The notes: generated by a model from the letters alone, not told the origin. A DNA stretch of 64,000 nucleotides from Oceanospirillum sediminis (GCF_014164585.1 NZ_JACJFM010000027.1:1-64000); one strand, 5' to 3'; numbered from the stretch's first letter, positions 21,644 to 31,413 are shown. Program-made: numbers and translations.

Positions 21644-21850
21644 TTAGTGACTCCCTTCATCAAATGATCCGTATTCATCAATGTCTTCGACCAGTTTTTT
21701 TCGCTCGAAGTGTTTTTCTATGCCTCGTCTGGCCTGAAGTTGTTTAAGGGCTTCGCTTTTTTTCTTCTGTTCATGTTCTTCCTGCTCCATGGACATGAAA
21801 ATATCAAAGATCTCATCTTTAACATGATCAACACGCTGGTCGTTTCTCAT
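21644..21850 (-). CDS. Small charged protein, resembles PA3496 family
   Basis: A 68-residue, highly charged, probably helical protein without signal peptide or membrane segment. An excellent GGAGG lies 8 nt before the ATG, which supports a real gene. The core ARRGIEKHFERKKLVEDIDEY followed by FDE recalls the short PA3496-type proteins (ARRxIExxxExxxLxxxIxxY/F pattern), described as putative envelope-integrity proteins; that match is from memory and not certain. It is convergent with glmS and divergent from hexR. Confidence 0.6.
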   Translation of the reverse strand: MRNDQRVDHVKDEIFDIFMSMEQEEHEQKKKSEALKQLQARRGIEKHFERKKLVEDIDEYGSFDEGSH

Positions 21851-22044
21851 ATCAGCATCCTCCTCTCTTGGATCGAGGTCAGGTGGAGATTAAGGTTGAC
21901 AACCCTTGGACTCTAATATACCGCTTATGAAAAACCTATGACAAGTCTGTTATCAATTTACGACAATAATAAAAAATGACGGTTCCCCGAAGATACGGGT
22001 AAAATAAAAAGAGAATTCGACTTTGGTAAACCAATGGTAGGCCG

Positions 22045-22896
22045 GTGAAAGATAATATTCTGGAACAGATCAGACACTCACAAACTCAGTTTCGTCGCTC
22101 AGAACAGAAGGTGGCGGATTATGTACTCAGTTATGCCAGTGAAGTGATTCATATGCGTATTGTTGACCTGGCGACAGAAGCTAACGTTAGTGAGCCGACC
22201 GTTGTCCGTTTTTGCCGGGCGCTTGGCTGTGATGGGTTTCAGGACTTTAAGCTGCGTCTTGCTCAGGTACTGGCTAAGGAAACCCGCTTTGCTCAGTTTT
22301 CAATGAATGAAGACGATTCGGTTAACGATTTCACTAACAGTATTTTTGATACAACAGCCAGTGCTCTGCTGGCGGTTAAAAACCGGATTGACGTGGAAAT
22401 GGTGCAAAAGGCCATCAGCCTGCTGACCAGCTCAAAGCGGGTGGAGTTCTTTGGTTTTGGGGCATCCGGGGCTGTGGCAACAGATGCTCAGCATAAGTTT
22501 TTCCGTTTACAGATGTCGACGGCAGCGTATTCGGATCCTCATATGCAGAATATGTCAGCGGTCACTCTGACAGACACTGATGTTGTGGTAGCTATTTCTC
22601 AGACCGGACGTACTAAGGCGCTGTTGCAGAGTATTCAGCTGGTGAAAGAAGCCGGGGCCAATGTCATCGCCCTGTGTCCAAGTGGTTCACCTCTGGCTGA
22701 GCTGGCGACGATTCCACTTTATATTGATGTGCCGGAAGATACTGAAATATATACGCCTATGACATCGCGCATTGCTCATCTGGTGGTGATTGATGTACTG
22801 GCAGTAGGGGTAGCCAAGATGCGTGGGCCTAAGCTGGCGGAACACCTGAAGGCGGTGAAACGCAGCCTGCATTCGCTGAGAATGCCAGACAGTTAA
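22045..22896 (+). CDS. hexR: RpiR-family transcriptional regulator HexR
   Basis: A 283-residue regulator of central carbon metabolism (Entner-Doudoroff, glycolysis and gluconeogenesis genes). An N-terminal HTH of RpiR type (residues ~5-75, with the VSEPTVVRFCRALGCDGFQDFK segment) is followed by a SIS sugar-phosphate domain (~120-260). Similarity to E. coli HexR runs over the whole length, including NEDDSV, ISQTGRTK and VPEDTEIYTPM. In HexR the SIS domain senses 2-keto-3-deoxy-6-phosphogluconate. The start is GTG at 22045 with only a weak TAGG upstream; no ATG is available nearby. No Entner-Doudoroff genes are adjacent. Confidence 0.88.
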   Translation: MKDNILEQIRHSQTQFRRSEQKVADYVLSYASEVIHMRIVDLATEANVSEPTVVRFCRALGCDGFQDFKLRLAQVLAKETRFAQFSMNEDDSVNDFTNSIFDTTASALLAVKNRIDVEMVQKAISLLTSSKRVEFFGFGASGAVATDAQHKFFRLQMSTAAYSDPHMQNMSAVTLTDTDVVVAISQTGRTKALLQSIQLVKEAGANVIALCPSGSPLAELATIPLYIDVPEDTEIYTPMTSRIAHLVVIDVLAVGVAKMRGPKLAEHLKAVKRSLHSLRMPDS

Positions 22897-22972
22897 GCGG
22901 CTTTTCCTGTTATAGAGAAAAGATAAAGCCTGCCAGAGATTGGAAAGCTTTTTGTTTTATGCTCAGCCTGAC

Positions 22973-25870
22973 TCAGGTTAGTGGCGCGGGCTGATTATTG
23001 TAGTTTTCGACCAGTTCGTAAAAAGTCTGAGCAGGTACCGGAGGGCTGATGTAAAAGCCCTGAGCATAGTCACATCGCTGACGTTTCAGAAACTCCAGCT
23101 GAGCTCTGGTTTCAACGCCTTCGGCAACAATCTTCATATTCAGGTTATGGCCCAATGCGATAATGGCCTTGGTCAGAGTGGCCTGCTGAGGGTCCGGACT
23201 ATTGATATGTTTCAGGAAGCTGCGGTCTACTTTCAGAATATCCAGAGGGAAGCGCTGCAGATAGCTGAGAGAGGAATATCCGGTGCCGAAATCATCGATG
23301 GCCAGAGTGATGCCCAGTGTTCGTATCTGTTCCAGAACCGCTACCGTGCGCTCAGGGTCTTCAATCAGTGAGCTTTCGGTCAGTTCCAGCTCAATCAGCT
23401 CTGGTGGTACATCATGCTCGTTCATGGTTTGCTGAATAAAACTGATCAGTTCACTCTGGACCAGCTGTTGAGCAGACAGATTGACTGAGACCTTAATCTG
23501 CATACCTTTATCCAGCCAGCACCTGATCTGCTGACAGGATTTGATAAAGACCTGTTCTCCAATAGCCGCAATCAGCCCGGTCTCTTCTGCGATAGGTATA
23601 AATGAGCCTGGAGATATCAGCCCGGACTCCGGGTGATTCCAGCGTACCAGAGCTTCGGCTTCATAAATCCGGTTTTCTTTCAGGCAGGTTTTAGGCTGAT
23701 AATAAACACATAATTCATCCCGCTGCAGGGCTTTACGCAGGTCATTTTCCAGCTTGAGTCGTTCAACTGAGCCTGTCTGGAGTTCTTCTGAGTAGAACTC
23801 AAAACCTGATCCGCCTTGTTGCTTCACTTTATTTCTGGCCAGATCAGCCTGATTAACCAGAATATTCAGTCCACGGGTATGTTTTGGAAACAGGCTGATA
23901 CCAATACTGCTGGATACAATCAGCTCATGTTCATCAATCATGAAGGGGGTGTGCACCAGGTCCGCAACCTGCTGAGCCAGTTGATTGACATCATGCAGGC
24001 TATTGTAGTCATCCAGGATCAGTGCAAACTCATCAGCGCCCAGGCGTGCAATGGTATCTACATCCTGAATATGGCTGGTCAGCCGGTTTGCCAGTTCCTG
24101 TAGCAACTGATCACCTACGTCGTGTCCCAGTGTATTGTTAATTGCCTTAAAGCGATCAATATCCAGTAACAGCAGGGCAACCTTAGTGCGGTTAAGACGG
24201 GCGTGACTGATGGCAACATGCAAACGATCTTTAAACAAGTTCCGGTTTGCTACACCGGTCAGATCGTCATAGTTCGCCATATAGCTCAGTTTTTCCTCTG
24301 CTTTTTTACGCTGCGTCAGATCAGAGAACATACCAACATAGTGAGAGTGGCCGCCCTGACGAGCCGGAACCCGATCAATTTTCAACCACTCCGGAAAGCG
24401 ATCTCCATTTTTACGCTGTTCAACCAATTCTCCTTCCCAGGACCCGAGTTCAGACAATTGATGGCAGATACGGGTGGTCAGTTCAGTATCTTCCTGCCAG
24501 AGAGGGCAGTGGGTCATACTCAGCCCCTTTAATTCAGCCGCAGCATAACCGGTGATCTGACTGAAGGCCTGATTGACTGTTGTAATAATAAAATCTTCGT
24601 CCAGGATAAATATGGCTTCACTGGAGCTTTCAAATGCCTGCCAGGCCAGGCTCAGTTTTTCGTCGGTTCTGACCTGATCGGTAATATCCCGGCGGGTACC
24701 CATCATCAGCCGGGCATGTCCGGTATCGGACTGGCGTTCCATCACCCGGCCGGTATCTTCCAGCCAGCGCCATTGACCGGATTTATGACGAATACGGAAC
24801 TGTACTCTGAACTGATCAGTGGTCCCTTTCAGGTTATCAACCAGCGCCCGGCGCAGGACCGGATAATCTTCCTTATGTACCAGAGGTTTCAGATGCCCCA
24901 TAAAATGAGGGACTTCATGTTCGGAGTAACCGAACAGCTGTTCAAAATGGGAGTGATAGATATGATCACTGTCCAGGTCCCACTCCCATAACCCCAGGTC
25001 GCTGGCTTCTATCGCTTTACTGTAACGTTGCCTGTTTCTGTCCAGCGCTTCGCTGGCCTGCTTTTGCTGCTCAATGGCATCCTGCAGTTGCTGGTTGCTG
25101 ATGGACAGGTCACGGGTTCTGGCTTCTACCTGCTGCTCCAGATGGTGATGAGCCTGCTGCAGCTGCTTTTCTGCTTTAGTCCGGATAGAGACTTCCCGAG
25201 CCAGCTGATGGTTCAGTTCTTCAGTTCTGGTCTGTTCTTCCGCCATCTCTTCCAGTAGCTGGTCATTGCGGACTTTTGCACTGAGTGAATCTTTCAGAAA
25301 GAGATGGTTACGCCAGGCGCTGTATAGTAAAAAGGCCAGAAAAATACACAGAATGTAAGGCGAAATAAGCGGTGTATCCGTCTGAAATTCAATCAGAATA
25401 AAAGGTACGAAAGCGGGCAGAACAAACGCCAGCCAGGTGATCAGCAGAGCTGAAAAAATCGCACTGGCATACAGAGCCAGCCCTGTCATGCAGATGGCAA
25501 CCGCTGATTGATGAAACAGACTTTCTGAAGGGGTCAGAAAGGTAATCAGAATGCCCCAGCAACTGCCGGTCAGCAGCCCGCCCAGAGTGAAGAGTTTTTT
25601 CCAGTAGGGCAGATCCGAAGAGGTGGCGTCACGGCGCATAAATCTCTGATTAAGCTGAATGCCACCAAAGGTCAGTAATCCGTAGAAGATGGACCAGATC
25701 AGTAATAACGGGTTGGACTGATCACTCCATAATAGTGTGCAGCAGACCAGAGCACATCCCATGCCCAGCTGGTAGTACGTTGTGGAATCACGGTATAGCA
25801 GAGAAATCTGTTCTTTCAGTAAAGGAGAGGACAGTCCTGTCTTATCTGTTGATGCTCCTGGCGTTTGCAT
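22973..25870 (-). CDS. Membrane PAS-PAS-GGDEF-EAL signalling protein (probable c-di-GMP phosphodiesterase)
   Basis: A protein of about 965 residues. Order: six to seven hydrophobic segments (~25-190), a coiled coil (~200-285), two PAS/PAC domains (~290-400 and ~410-530), GGDEF (~540-700) and EAL (~710-955). The cyclase signature reads RLGADEF, so the second glycine of GGDEF is alanine, and the later AD.A.Y.AK motif is also altered (ADLARNKVK); no RxxD inhibitory site precedes it. The EAL domain keeps AEALVRW, ELTES, DDFGTGYSSL and AEGVET, so net phosphodiesterase activity is likely. ATG 25870 lies 8 nt after AGAGAG and is preferred to GTG 25879. Convergent with hexR. Confidence 0.9.
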   Translation of the reverse strand: MQTPGASTDKTGLSSPLLKEQISLLYRDSTTYYQLGMGCALVCCTLLWSDQSNPLLLIWSIFYGLLTFGGIQLNQRFMRRDATSSDLPYWKKLFTLGGLLTGSCWGILITFLTPSESLFHQSAVAICMTGLALYASAIFSALLITWLAFVLPAFVPFILIEFQTDTPLISPYILCIFLAFLLYSAWRNHLFLKDSLSAKVRNDQLLEEMAEEQTRTEELNHQLAREVSIRTKAEKQLQQAHHHLEQQVEARTRDLSISNQQLQDAIEQQKQASEALDRNRQRYSKAIEASDLGLWEWDLDSDHIYHSHFEQLFGYSEHEVPHFMGHLKPLVHKEDYPVLRRALVDNLKGTTDQFRVQFRIRHKSGQWRWLEDTGRVMERQSDTGHARLMMGTRRDITDQVRTDEKLSLAWQAFESSSEAIFILDEDFIITTVNQAFSQITGYAAAELKGLSMTHCPLWQEDTELTTRICHQLSELGSWEGELVEQRKNGDRFPEWLKIDRVPARQGGHSHYVGMFSDLTQRKKAEEKLSYMANYDDLTGVANRNLFKDRLHVAISHARLNRTKVALLLLDIDRFKAINNTLGHDVGDQLLQELANRLTSHIQDVDTIARLGADEFALILDDYNSLHDVNQLAQQVADLVHTPFMIDEHELIVSSSIGISLFPKHTRGLNILVNQADLARNKVKQQGGSGFEFYSEELQTGSVERLKLENDLRKALQRDELCVYYQPKTCLKENRIYEAEALVRWNHPESGLISPGSFIPIAEETGLIAAIGEQVFIKSCQQIRCWLDKGMQIKVSVNLSAQQLVQSELISFIQQTMNEHDVPPELIELELTESSLIEDPERTVAVLEQIRTLGITLAIDDFGTGYSSLSYLQRFPLDILKVDRSFLKHINSPDPQQATLTKAIIALGHNLNMKIVAEGVETRAQLEFLKRQRCDYAQGFYISPPVPAQTFYELVENYNNQPAPLT

Positions 25871-26042
25871 ATAGAACACTCTCTGTGGTCGTTTTTTGTT
25901 GTTATTTTTTGTGATAACTCCCTTATCTTCTGTTAACGATACCAGAAGCGAGGAAAGGACAGAACCAGTCAGAACCGGTTTTCAGTAACTTATTGTGATA
26001 GAGTTTCTTCTTCAGAAATCAGCCAGACAGAATTGAGAAGCG

Positions 26043-28250
26043 ATGGACGTTACACACCTGATAGATTCCCTGAACGATGCACAGCGGGAGGCGGTAACTG
26101 CGCCTGCACAACCTATGCTGGTACTGGCCGGAGCCGGTAGTGGTAAGACCCGGGTACTGGTTCACCGGATCGGCTGGCTGATTCAGGTCGATAATGTGTC
26201 ACCCCACAGTATCATGGCGGTGACTTTTACCAATAAAGCGGCAGCTGAAATGCGGACCCGTCTGGAAGCGTTACTGGGCGTGTCTATGCGCCACTTCTGG
26301 GTGGGAACTTTTCACGGCATTGCTCACCGCTTGCTCCGAACGCACTGGCAGGATGCTCATCTGCCGGAAAACTTTCAGATTCTGGATTCCGATGATCAGC
26401 TGCGTCTGATTAAACGCCTGATGAAAGATCATAATATTGATGATGAACGCTGGCCTGCCCGCCAGATCCAGGGTTATATCAATGGTCAGAAAGATGAAGG
26501 CCGACGTGCAGGATACTTTATTGATACCGGTGATCTGTTTTCCCGCACCATGAATCATGTTTACAGCCTGTACGAAGAACATTGCCAGCGTACCGGACTG
26601 GTGGATTTCGGGGAGCTTCTGCTCAGAGCCCATGAGCTGCTCAGGGATAACCCTCTGCTGTTGAAGCATTATCAGGAACGTTTCCGTCATATTCTGGTAG
26701 ATGAGTTTCAGGATACCAATACCATTCAGTACGCCTGGCTGAGATTGCTGACCGGGGGTGTCGATACTATTCTGACCGTAGTAGGGGATGATGATCAGTC
26801 CATTTACGGCTGGCGGGGCGCCAAAGTAGAGAATATTCAGCAGTTTGGTCGGGACTTTGACAATAGCCATCTGATTCGCCTGGAACAGAACTATCGTTCT
26901 ACCAGTACCATTCTCGAAGCGGCAAACAGTCTGATTGCTAATAACTATGATCGTATGGGGAAGGAGCTGTGGACTGAAGGCAATAAAGGTGATCCTGTTT
27001 CTCTGTATGCCGGATTTAATGAGCAGGATGAAGCCCGCTTTATCGTCAACACCATTGAAAAATGGGTCAAGGAGGGAGGTGCACGGGCAGAGACGGCTAT
27101 TCTGTATCGCTCTAACGCTCAGTCCCGGGTGCTGGAGGATGCCTTAATCCGTGCGGGTATGCCCTATCGAATTTATGGTGGTCAGCGTTTCTATGAGCGA
27201 ATGGAGATTAAAAATGCGCTGGCTTACCTGCGCCTTATCCTGAATCGCAATGATGATGCGGCGATGGAGCGGGTTATTAATACGCCAACCCGTGGTATTG
27301 GCGCTAAGACCCTGGATACTCTGAGAGAACTAGCCCGGAATGAAGGCTGCTCCTTGTGGGACGCGGCAGGTCATTGCATCAGTAACAAGTTACTGGCTGC
27401 CAGAGCCTTGTCGGCACTGGGCGGTTTTATGACACTGGTCGACAGCATGGAAGATGAGTGTCACGAACTTTCATTGCATGAGCTGACGGATCATGTCATC
27501 AGCCGTTCAGGTCTGATTGAGTTTCATCAGCAGGAAAAAGGTGAAAAAGGTCAGGCCAGGGTAGAAAATCTGGAGGAGCTGGTAACCGCTGCCCGTAGCT
27601 TCAATCCGGAAGAGGATCCTCTGGATGAAGATGCTGGGGCTGATACTGTAACGATGCTGCAGGCCTTTCTGTCAGAGGCCGCGCTGGACGCCGGAGAGCA
27701 GCAGGCGGATGAATATGAAGATGCCGTGCAATTGATGACTTTGCATTCGGCTAAAGGGCTGGAGTTTCCACTGGTCTTTATGGGGGGCGTTGAAGAAGGC
27801 CTGTTCCCCCATAAAATGTCGATGGAAGATCCTGGACGCTTACAGGAAGAACGTCGCCTGTGCTATGTCGGCATTACCCGCGCAATGAAGAAGCTTTATA
27901 TCACTTATGCGGAGATGCGACGCCTGCATGGTCGGGAAACTTATAACAGTCCATCTCGTTTTGTGCGTGAAATTCCGGAACATCTGATTGAAGAGGTACG
28001 ACTGCGAGGCCAGGTATCCCGTCCGGTATCAGGTAAACGTGCTACTTCACAATGGCAGCAGACGGAACCGGTAGAACGGGGAGATGGTCAGACGCTGATG
28101 ATTGGTCAGAGGGTCAGGCATCCGGTATTTGGTGAAGGTATCATTCTGAATTGTGAAGGTCAGGGGCCGAAGGCTCGTCTGCAGATCAGCTTTGATCAGG
28201 AAGGAGAAAAGTGGCTGATGGCTGGTTTTGCTAAACTGGAAGCGTTATAA
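26043..28250 (+). CDS. uvrD: DNA helicase II UvrD
   Basis: A 735-residue superfamily 1A 3'-5' helicase for nucleotide excision and mismatch repair. Walker A AGAGSGKT is at ~29-36, TFTNKAAAEM (Ia) at ~60, DEFQDTN (II) at ~220, VGDDDQSIYGWRGA (III) at ~247, and QNYRST, LMTLHSAKGLEFP (V) and YVGITRAMKKL (VI) follow. The C-terminal Tudor-like segment HPVFGEGIILNCEG...ARLQISFD binds RNA polymerase in E. coli UvrD. It is assigned to UvrD rather than Rep by length and by the GLFPHKMSMEDPGRLQEERRL segment. Confidence 0.95.
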   Translation: MDVTHLIDSLNDAQREAVTAPAQPMLVLAGAGSGKTRVLVHRIGWLIQVDNVSPHSIMAVTFTNKAAAEMRTRLEALLGVSMRHFWVGTFHGIAHRLLRTHWQDAHLPENFQILDSDDQLRLIKRLMKDHNIDDERWPARQIQGYINGQKDEGRRAGYFIDTGDLFSRTMNHVYSLYEEHCQRTGLVDFGELLLRAHELLRDNPLLLKHYQERFRHILVDEFQDTNTIQYAWLRLLTGGVDTILTVVGDDDQSIYGWRGAKVENIQQFGRDFDNSHLIRLEQNYRSTSTILEAANSLIANNYDRMGKELWTEGNKGDPVSLYAGFNEQDEARFIVNTIEKWVKEGGARAETAILYRSNAQSRVLEDALIRAGMPYRIYGGQRFYERMEIKNALAYLRLILNRNDDAAMERVINTPTRGIGAKTLDTLRELARNEGCSLWDAAGHCISNKLLAARALSALGGFMTLVDSMEDECHELSLHELTDHVISRSGLIEFHQQEKGEKGQARVENLEELVTAARSFNPEEDPLDEDAGADTVTMLQAFLSEAALDAGEQQADEYEDAVQLMTLHSAKGLEFPLVFMGGVEEGLFPHKMSMEDPGRLQEERRLCYVGITRAMKKLYITYAEMRRLHGRETYNSPSRFVREIPEHLIEEVRLRGQVSRPVSGKRATSQWQQTEPVERGDGQTLMIGQRVRHPVFGEGIILNCEGQGPKARLQISFDQEGEKWLMAGFAKLEAL

Positions 28251-28405
28251 CTGAAGGCTGATTCAGATGCTGCGGTAAAAATACCATAGCAAAGTCAGAT
28301 TAGTGTATCCGTGACGGAGTTCTGTTAATCTCGTGTACGGATAGACATCAGGCGACTGAGTAGAATATTTTAATAACAAAACAATAAATTTAGGAGCTAC
28401 CTAGC

Positions 28406-29518
28406 ATGAAGCGTCGTGAATTTGTGACCGCCCTCGGTGTGGGCGCTGCTGGTGCAGTACTGGCAGGTTGTACAGGTTCTGAGTCCGGCAGCGAGCAAAA
28501 ACAGGCTGCAGCTAAGCAAGAAGCTATCAAATGGAAAATGGTGACTACCTGGCCTAAAAACTTCCCGGGTCTGGGTACAGCGGCTAATGCGCTGGCTGAA
28601 AAGATCACTAAGATGAGCAATGGTCGTCTGGAAGTTAAAGTATTTGGTGCTGGTGAACTGGTACCGGCTTTCGGCGTATTTGATGCGGTATCAAGCGGTA
28701 CGGCTCAGATGGGGCATAGTGCTTCCTACTACTGGAAAGGCAAGGCTGCAGCAGCTCAGTTCTTTGCAGCAGTGCCTTTCGGTCTGAATGCACAGGAGAT
28801 CTCCAGCTGGATCCACTACGGTGGCGGTATGGAGCTATGGAAAGAAGTGTATGAGCCTTTTGGTCTGATTCCGGCTGCAGTGGGTAACACGGGGGTTCAG
28901 ATGGCTGGCTGGTTCAATAAAGAGATCAACTCTTTACAGGACCTGAAAGGCCTGAAAATGCGTATCCCGGGTCTGGGTGGCGAAGTGATTAACCGTGTTG
29001 GTGGTACAGCGGTAAGTCTGCCGGGTTCTGAGCTGTTCACCTCTTTGCAGACCGGTGCGATTGATGCGACCGAGTGGGTTGGACCGTACAATGATAAAGC
29101 ATTTGGCCTGTATAAAGCGGCTAAGTACTACTACTATCCGGGCTGGCATGAGCCGGGTACTGTACTGGAAGGCATGATTAACAAGAAAGCCTTCGAAGCG
29201 CTGCCATCGGATCTGCAGGAGATCGTTCTGCAGGCTGGTCGTGCCGCGAACCAGGAAATGATGGATGAGCTGACTTACCGCAACGCTCTGGCCCTGAAAG
29301 AACTGGTGAACGATCACGGTACGGAACTGCGTGAGCTGCCTTCAGATGTCTTCCAGGAGCTGCGTACCGTATCGGATGAAGTGGTATTTGAAGAAGCGAA
29401 GAAAGATGATCTGAGCCGTCGTATTTACGACTCCTTCATGAACTTCCGCAGCCTGGCGGAAGATTATCAGAAGATCTCTGAGTACGGTTATCTGCACGGC
29501 CGTATCCAGACCAGCTGA
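28406..29518 (+). CDS. TRAP transporter substrate-binding lipoprotein (DctP family, TakP-like)
   Basis: A 370-residue periplasmic binding protein for organic acids. The N terminus MKRREFVTALGVGAAGAVLAGC combines a twin-arginine-like RREF with a lipobox (LAGC), so it may be Tat-exported and lipid-anchored. The mature part has DctP features: WPKNFPGLGTAANALAEKI, LKGLKMRIPGLGGEVINRVGGTAVSLPGSELFTSLQTGAIDATEWVGPYND (~185-235) with the substrate-clamping Arg. Overall it resembles alpha-keto-acid binding TakP. No DctQ/DctM permease genes lie on either side, so it is an orphan here. A strong terminator follows. Confidence 0.88.
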   Translation: MKRREFVTALGVGAAGAVLAGCTGSESGSEQKQAAAKQEAIKWKMVTTWPKNFPGLGTAANALAEKITKMSNGRLEVKVFGAGELVPAFGVFDAVSSGTAQMGHSASYYWKGKAAAAQFFAAVPFGLNAQEISSWIHYGGGMELWKEVYEPFGLIPAAVGNTGVQMAGWFNKEINSLQDLKGLKMRIPGLGGEVINRVGGTAVSLPGSELFTSLQTGAIDATEWVGPYNDKAFGLYKAAKYYYYPGWHEPGTVLEGMINKKAFEALPSDLQEIVLQAGRAANQEMMDELTYRNALALKELVNDHGTELRELPSDVFQELRTVSDEVVFEEAKKDDLSRRIYDSFMNFRSLAEDYQKISEYGYLHGRIQTS

Positions 29519-29551
29519 ACCACTGTCAGTGGTTAATGGCTAATCCGATCA

Positions 29552-29586
29552 GAAAAACAGCCGGTGTGATACCGGCTGTTTTTTTA
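29552..29586 (+). terminator. Terminator after the TRAP binding protein
   Basis: ACAGCCGGT-GTGAT-ACCGGCTGT, a perfect 9-bp stem, with five A before it and seven T after it. The A-tract also allows termination from the opposite strand, which would serve the converging thioesterase gene. Confidence 0.93.
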
Positions 29587-29685
29587 TACGTGTGCTATCT
29601 GGTTACTAACCGGCTCCCGGAATACATGGATCAACGCATATCCGCAAGCCGTTGCTCTGGACATTATCAGGTCGGGATAAACCTT

Positions 29686-30108
29686 TCAGCTGCCCGGAAC
29701 CGCACGGATACGGCCGTTTTCATCAATAGCAACCATCACAAACAGCGCCTCTGATACCTTATACATTTCCTGTTCATCGCTTTCAAAAGGCGGCTGAATC
29801 CAGGCCTCTACCCGGATATTCATAGAACTGTGGCCAACTTCTTTGACCTCGGTGTGAATCATGACCGTTGAGCCGATTCTGATGGGACACAGAAAGTCCA
29901 TTTCACTGATGGCAACTGTGGCCGTGCGGCCTTTAGCCAGTTTTCCGGCACTTATTTCTGCGGCCAGGTCCATCTGAGATACCAGCCAGCCTCCGGCAAT
30001 ATCACCGTAAATATTGGTGTCCTGAGGTGTGGCGGCGATTTTCAGTGTCAGCTCTCCGTCCGGAGAGGGTACATCCTCTAAATTACTGCTATCCACGTTG
30101 CTCATCAT
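29686..30108 (-). CDS. Acyl-CoA thioesterase, YciA-like hotdog protein
   Basis: A protein of about 140 residues with a single hotdog domain. The segments DTNIYGDIAGGWLVSQMDLAAEISAGKLAKGRTATVAISEMDFLCPIRIGSTV are typical of YciA/BACH-type acyl-CoA hydrolases, where the Asn/Asp of the IYGDIAGG region is catalytic. The frame is open further upstream to 30204, but that stretch would run into the pstS promoter; ATG 30108 (or the adjacent ATG 30105), behind TAAGA, is preferred. Divergent from pstS. Confidence 0.82.
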   Translation of the reverse strand: MMSNVDSSNLEDVPSPDGELTLKIAATPQDTNIYGDIAGGWLVSQMDLAAEISAGKLAKGRTATVAISEMDFLCPIRIGSTVMIHTEVKEVGHSSMNIRVEAWIQPPFESDEQEMYKVSEALFVMVAIDENGRIRAVPGS

Positions 30109-30225
30109 TATTATCTTAGTTGTCTTTGGTCTATTTATAGTTAAGAAACTTGCCTGATGTCTATTGTAGGGAGATTGAAGCCGGATAGGCAGTAAAAAAA
30201 GCATCTCAGGCTGACAATCTGGTCA

Positions 30226-30259
30226 CGTTCATATAACTGTAATATTGCATCCCTATAGT
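30226..30259 (+). promoter_or_regulatory. Pho box and promoter of pstS
   Basis: CGTTCATATAACTGTAAT (30226-30243) fits the two 7-nt half-sites plus 4-nt linker of the PhoB box (CTGTCAT-AWAW-CTGTCAY) at about 15 of 18 positions. TATAGT follows after exactly 10 nt, the usual arrangement when PhoB replaces a -35 element. Confidence 0.75.
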
Positions 30260-30318
30260 AGCCAGCAACACATTACATAACGGCTGAATGCCGAACTACT
30301 TAGTGTTCTGGAGACGAC

Positions 30319-31305
30319 ATGAAAATGAAGAAGATGATTGCTGCGATCTCTGTTGTCGCTGCAAGTGCCGTAACCGCTAATGTTGCTAATGCAGCAGGTG
30401 CTGAACTGGATCCTAATCTGCCATCTTATCAGAAAGCCAGCGGTGTATCCGGCAACCTGTCTTCCGTAGGTTCTGATACTCTGGCTAACCTGATGACTCT
30501 GTGGGCTGAAGAGTATAAGCGTGCTTATCCTAACGTAAATATCCAGATTCAGGCGGCAGGTTCTTCTACTGCGCCTCCGGCACTGACAGAAGGTACTGCA
30601 AACCTGGGTCCGATGAGCCGTAAGATGAAGGACAAAGAGCTGGAAGCCTTTGAAAACAAACACGGTTATAAGCCTGTTGCTGTACCAGTAGCAATTGACG
30701 CTCTGGCAGTATTCGTACACAAAGACAACCCGATCAAGGGTATGAGCATCCAGGACGTTGATGCAGTATTCTCTTCTACCCGTAAGTGTGGTGGCGCTCA
30801 GGATATCTCTAAGTGGGGCGAAGTGGGTCTGACCGGTTCCTGGGAAAACCGTACTATTCAGCTGTTTGGTCGTAACTCAGTATCCGGTACTTATGGTTAC
30901 TATAAGAAAAAAGCACTGTGTAAAGGCGATTACAAAAATAGTGTGAATGAACAGCCTGGTTCTGCATCGGTAGTACAGTCTGTCAGTACGTCGATTAATG
31001 CAATCGGTTACTCCGGTATCGGTTACAAAACATCAAGTGTACGTGCGATCCCTCTGGCTAAAAAGCCAGGTCAGCCGTTCATCGAAGCAACACCTGACAA
31101 TGCTGTAAACGGTAAGTATCCTCTGTCCCGTTTCCTGTACGTATACGTGAACAAGAAGCCTAACCAGCCTCTGCAGCCTCTGGAGCGTGAATTCGTGAAG
31201 ATGGTGCTGTCTAAAGTTGGTCAGGAAGTGGTTGTAAAAGATGGTTACATCCCACTGCCTGCCGGTGTAGTACAGAAGACTCTGAAGGCACTGGATATCC
31301 AGTAA
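30319..31305 (+). CDS. pstS: Phosphate ABC transporter, periplasmic binding protein PstS
   Basis: A 328-residue secreted protein. The Sec signal peptide [25 protein letters not shown] precedes AGAELD. The phosphate-binding residues of the family are seen in [12 protein letters not shown] (~49-60), [10 protein letters not shown] (~75-84) and [20 protein letters not shown] (~192-211). Type II periplasmic-binding fold, of the form found with long PstC/PstA proteins in Pseudomonas. A PhoB box precedes it, and a terminator (31352-31389) separates it from pstC, so the binding protein can be made in excess. Confidence 0.94.
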   Translation: MKMKKMIAAISVVAASAVTANVANAAGAELDPNLPSYQKASGVSGNLSSVGSDTLANLMTLWAEEYKRAYPNVNIQIQAAGSSTAPPALTEGTANLGPMSRKMKDKELEAFENKHGYKPVAVPVAIDALAVFVHKDNPIKGMSIQDVDAVFSSTRKCGGAQDISKWGEVGLTGSWENRTIQLFGRNSVSGTYGYYKKKALCKGDYKNSVNEQPGSASVVQSVSTSINAIGYSGIGYKTSSVRAIPLAKKPGQPFIEATPDNAVNGKYPLSRFLYVYVNKKPNQPLQPLEREFVKMVLSKVGQEVVVKDGYIPLPAGVVQKTLKALDIQ

Positions 31306-31351
31306 TCCGGGCCAGATACGTGAACAGGGACGTTCAGCAGAATCTTTGCTG

Positions 31352-31389
31352 AAAAAAGGGTAGGCGGCCAGATCGCTTACCCTTTTTTT
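31352..31389 (+). terminator. Terminator between pstS and pstC
   Basis: GGGTAGGCG and CGCTTACCC pair around a 7-nt loop with one G-T mismatch; A-run before, seven T after. It uncouples pstS from the pstCAB unit, which has its own Pho box. Confidence 0.85.
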
Positions 31390-31413
31390 CTGCCACCCTC
31401 GCTCACCTGTCTG

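Noticed and set aside
25930-25945. LexA-like box upstream of uvrD (CTGT-N8-CCAG)
   Set aside because: One of the eight defining bases is wrong and the centre lacks the usual AT alternation; 98 nt from the start codon. Possible, but not supportable from one near match.
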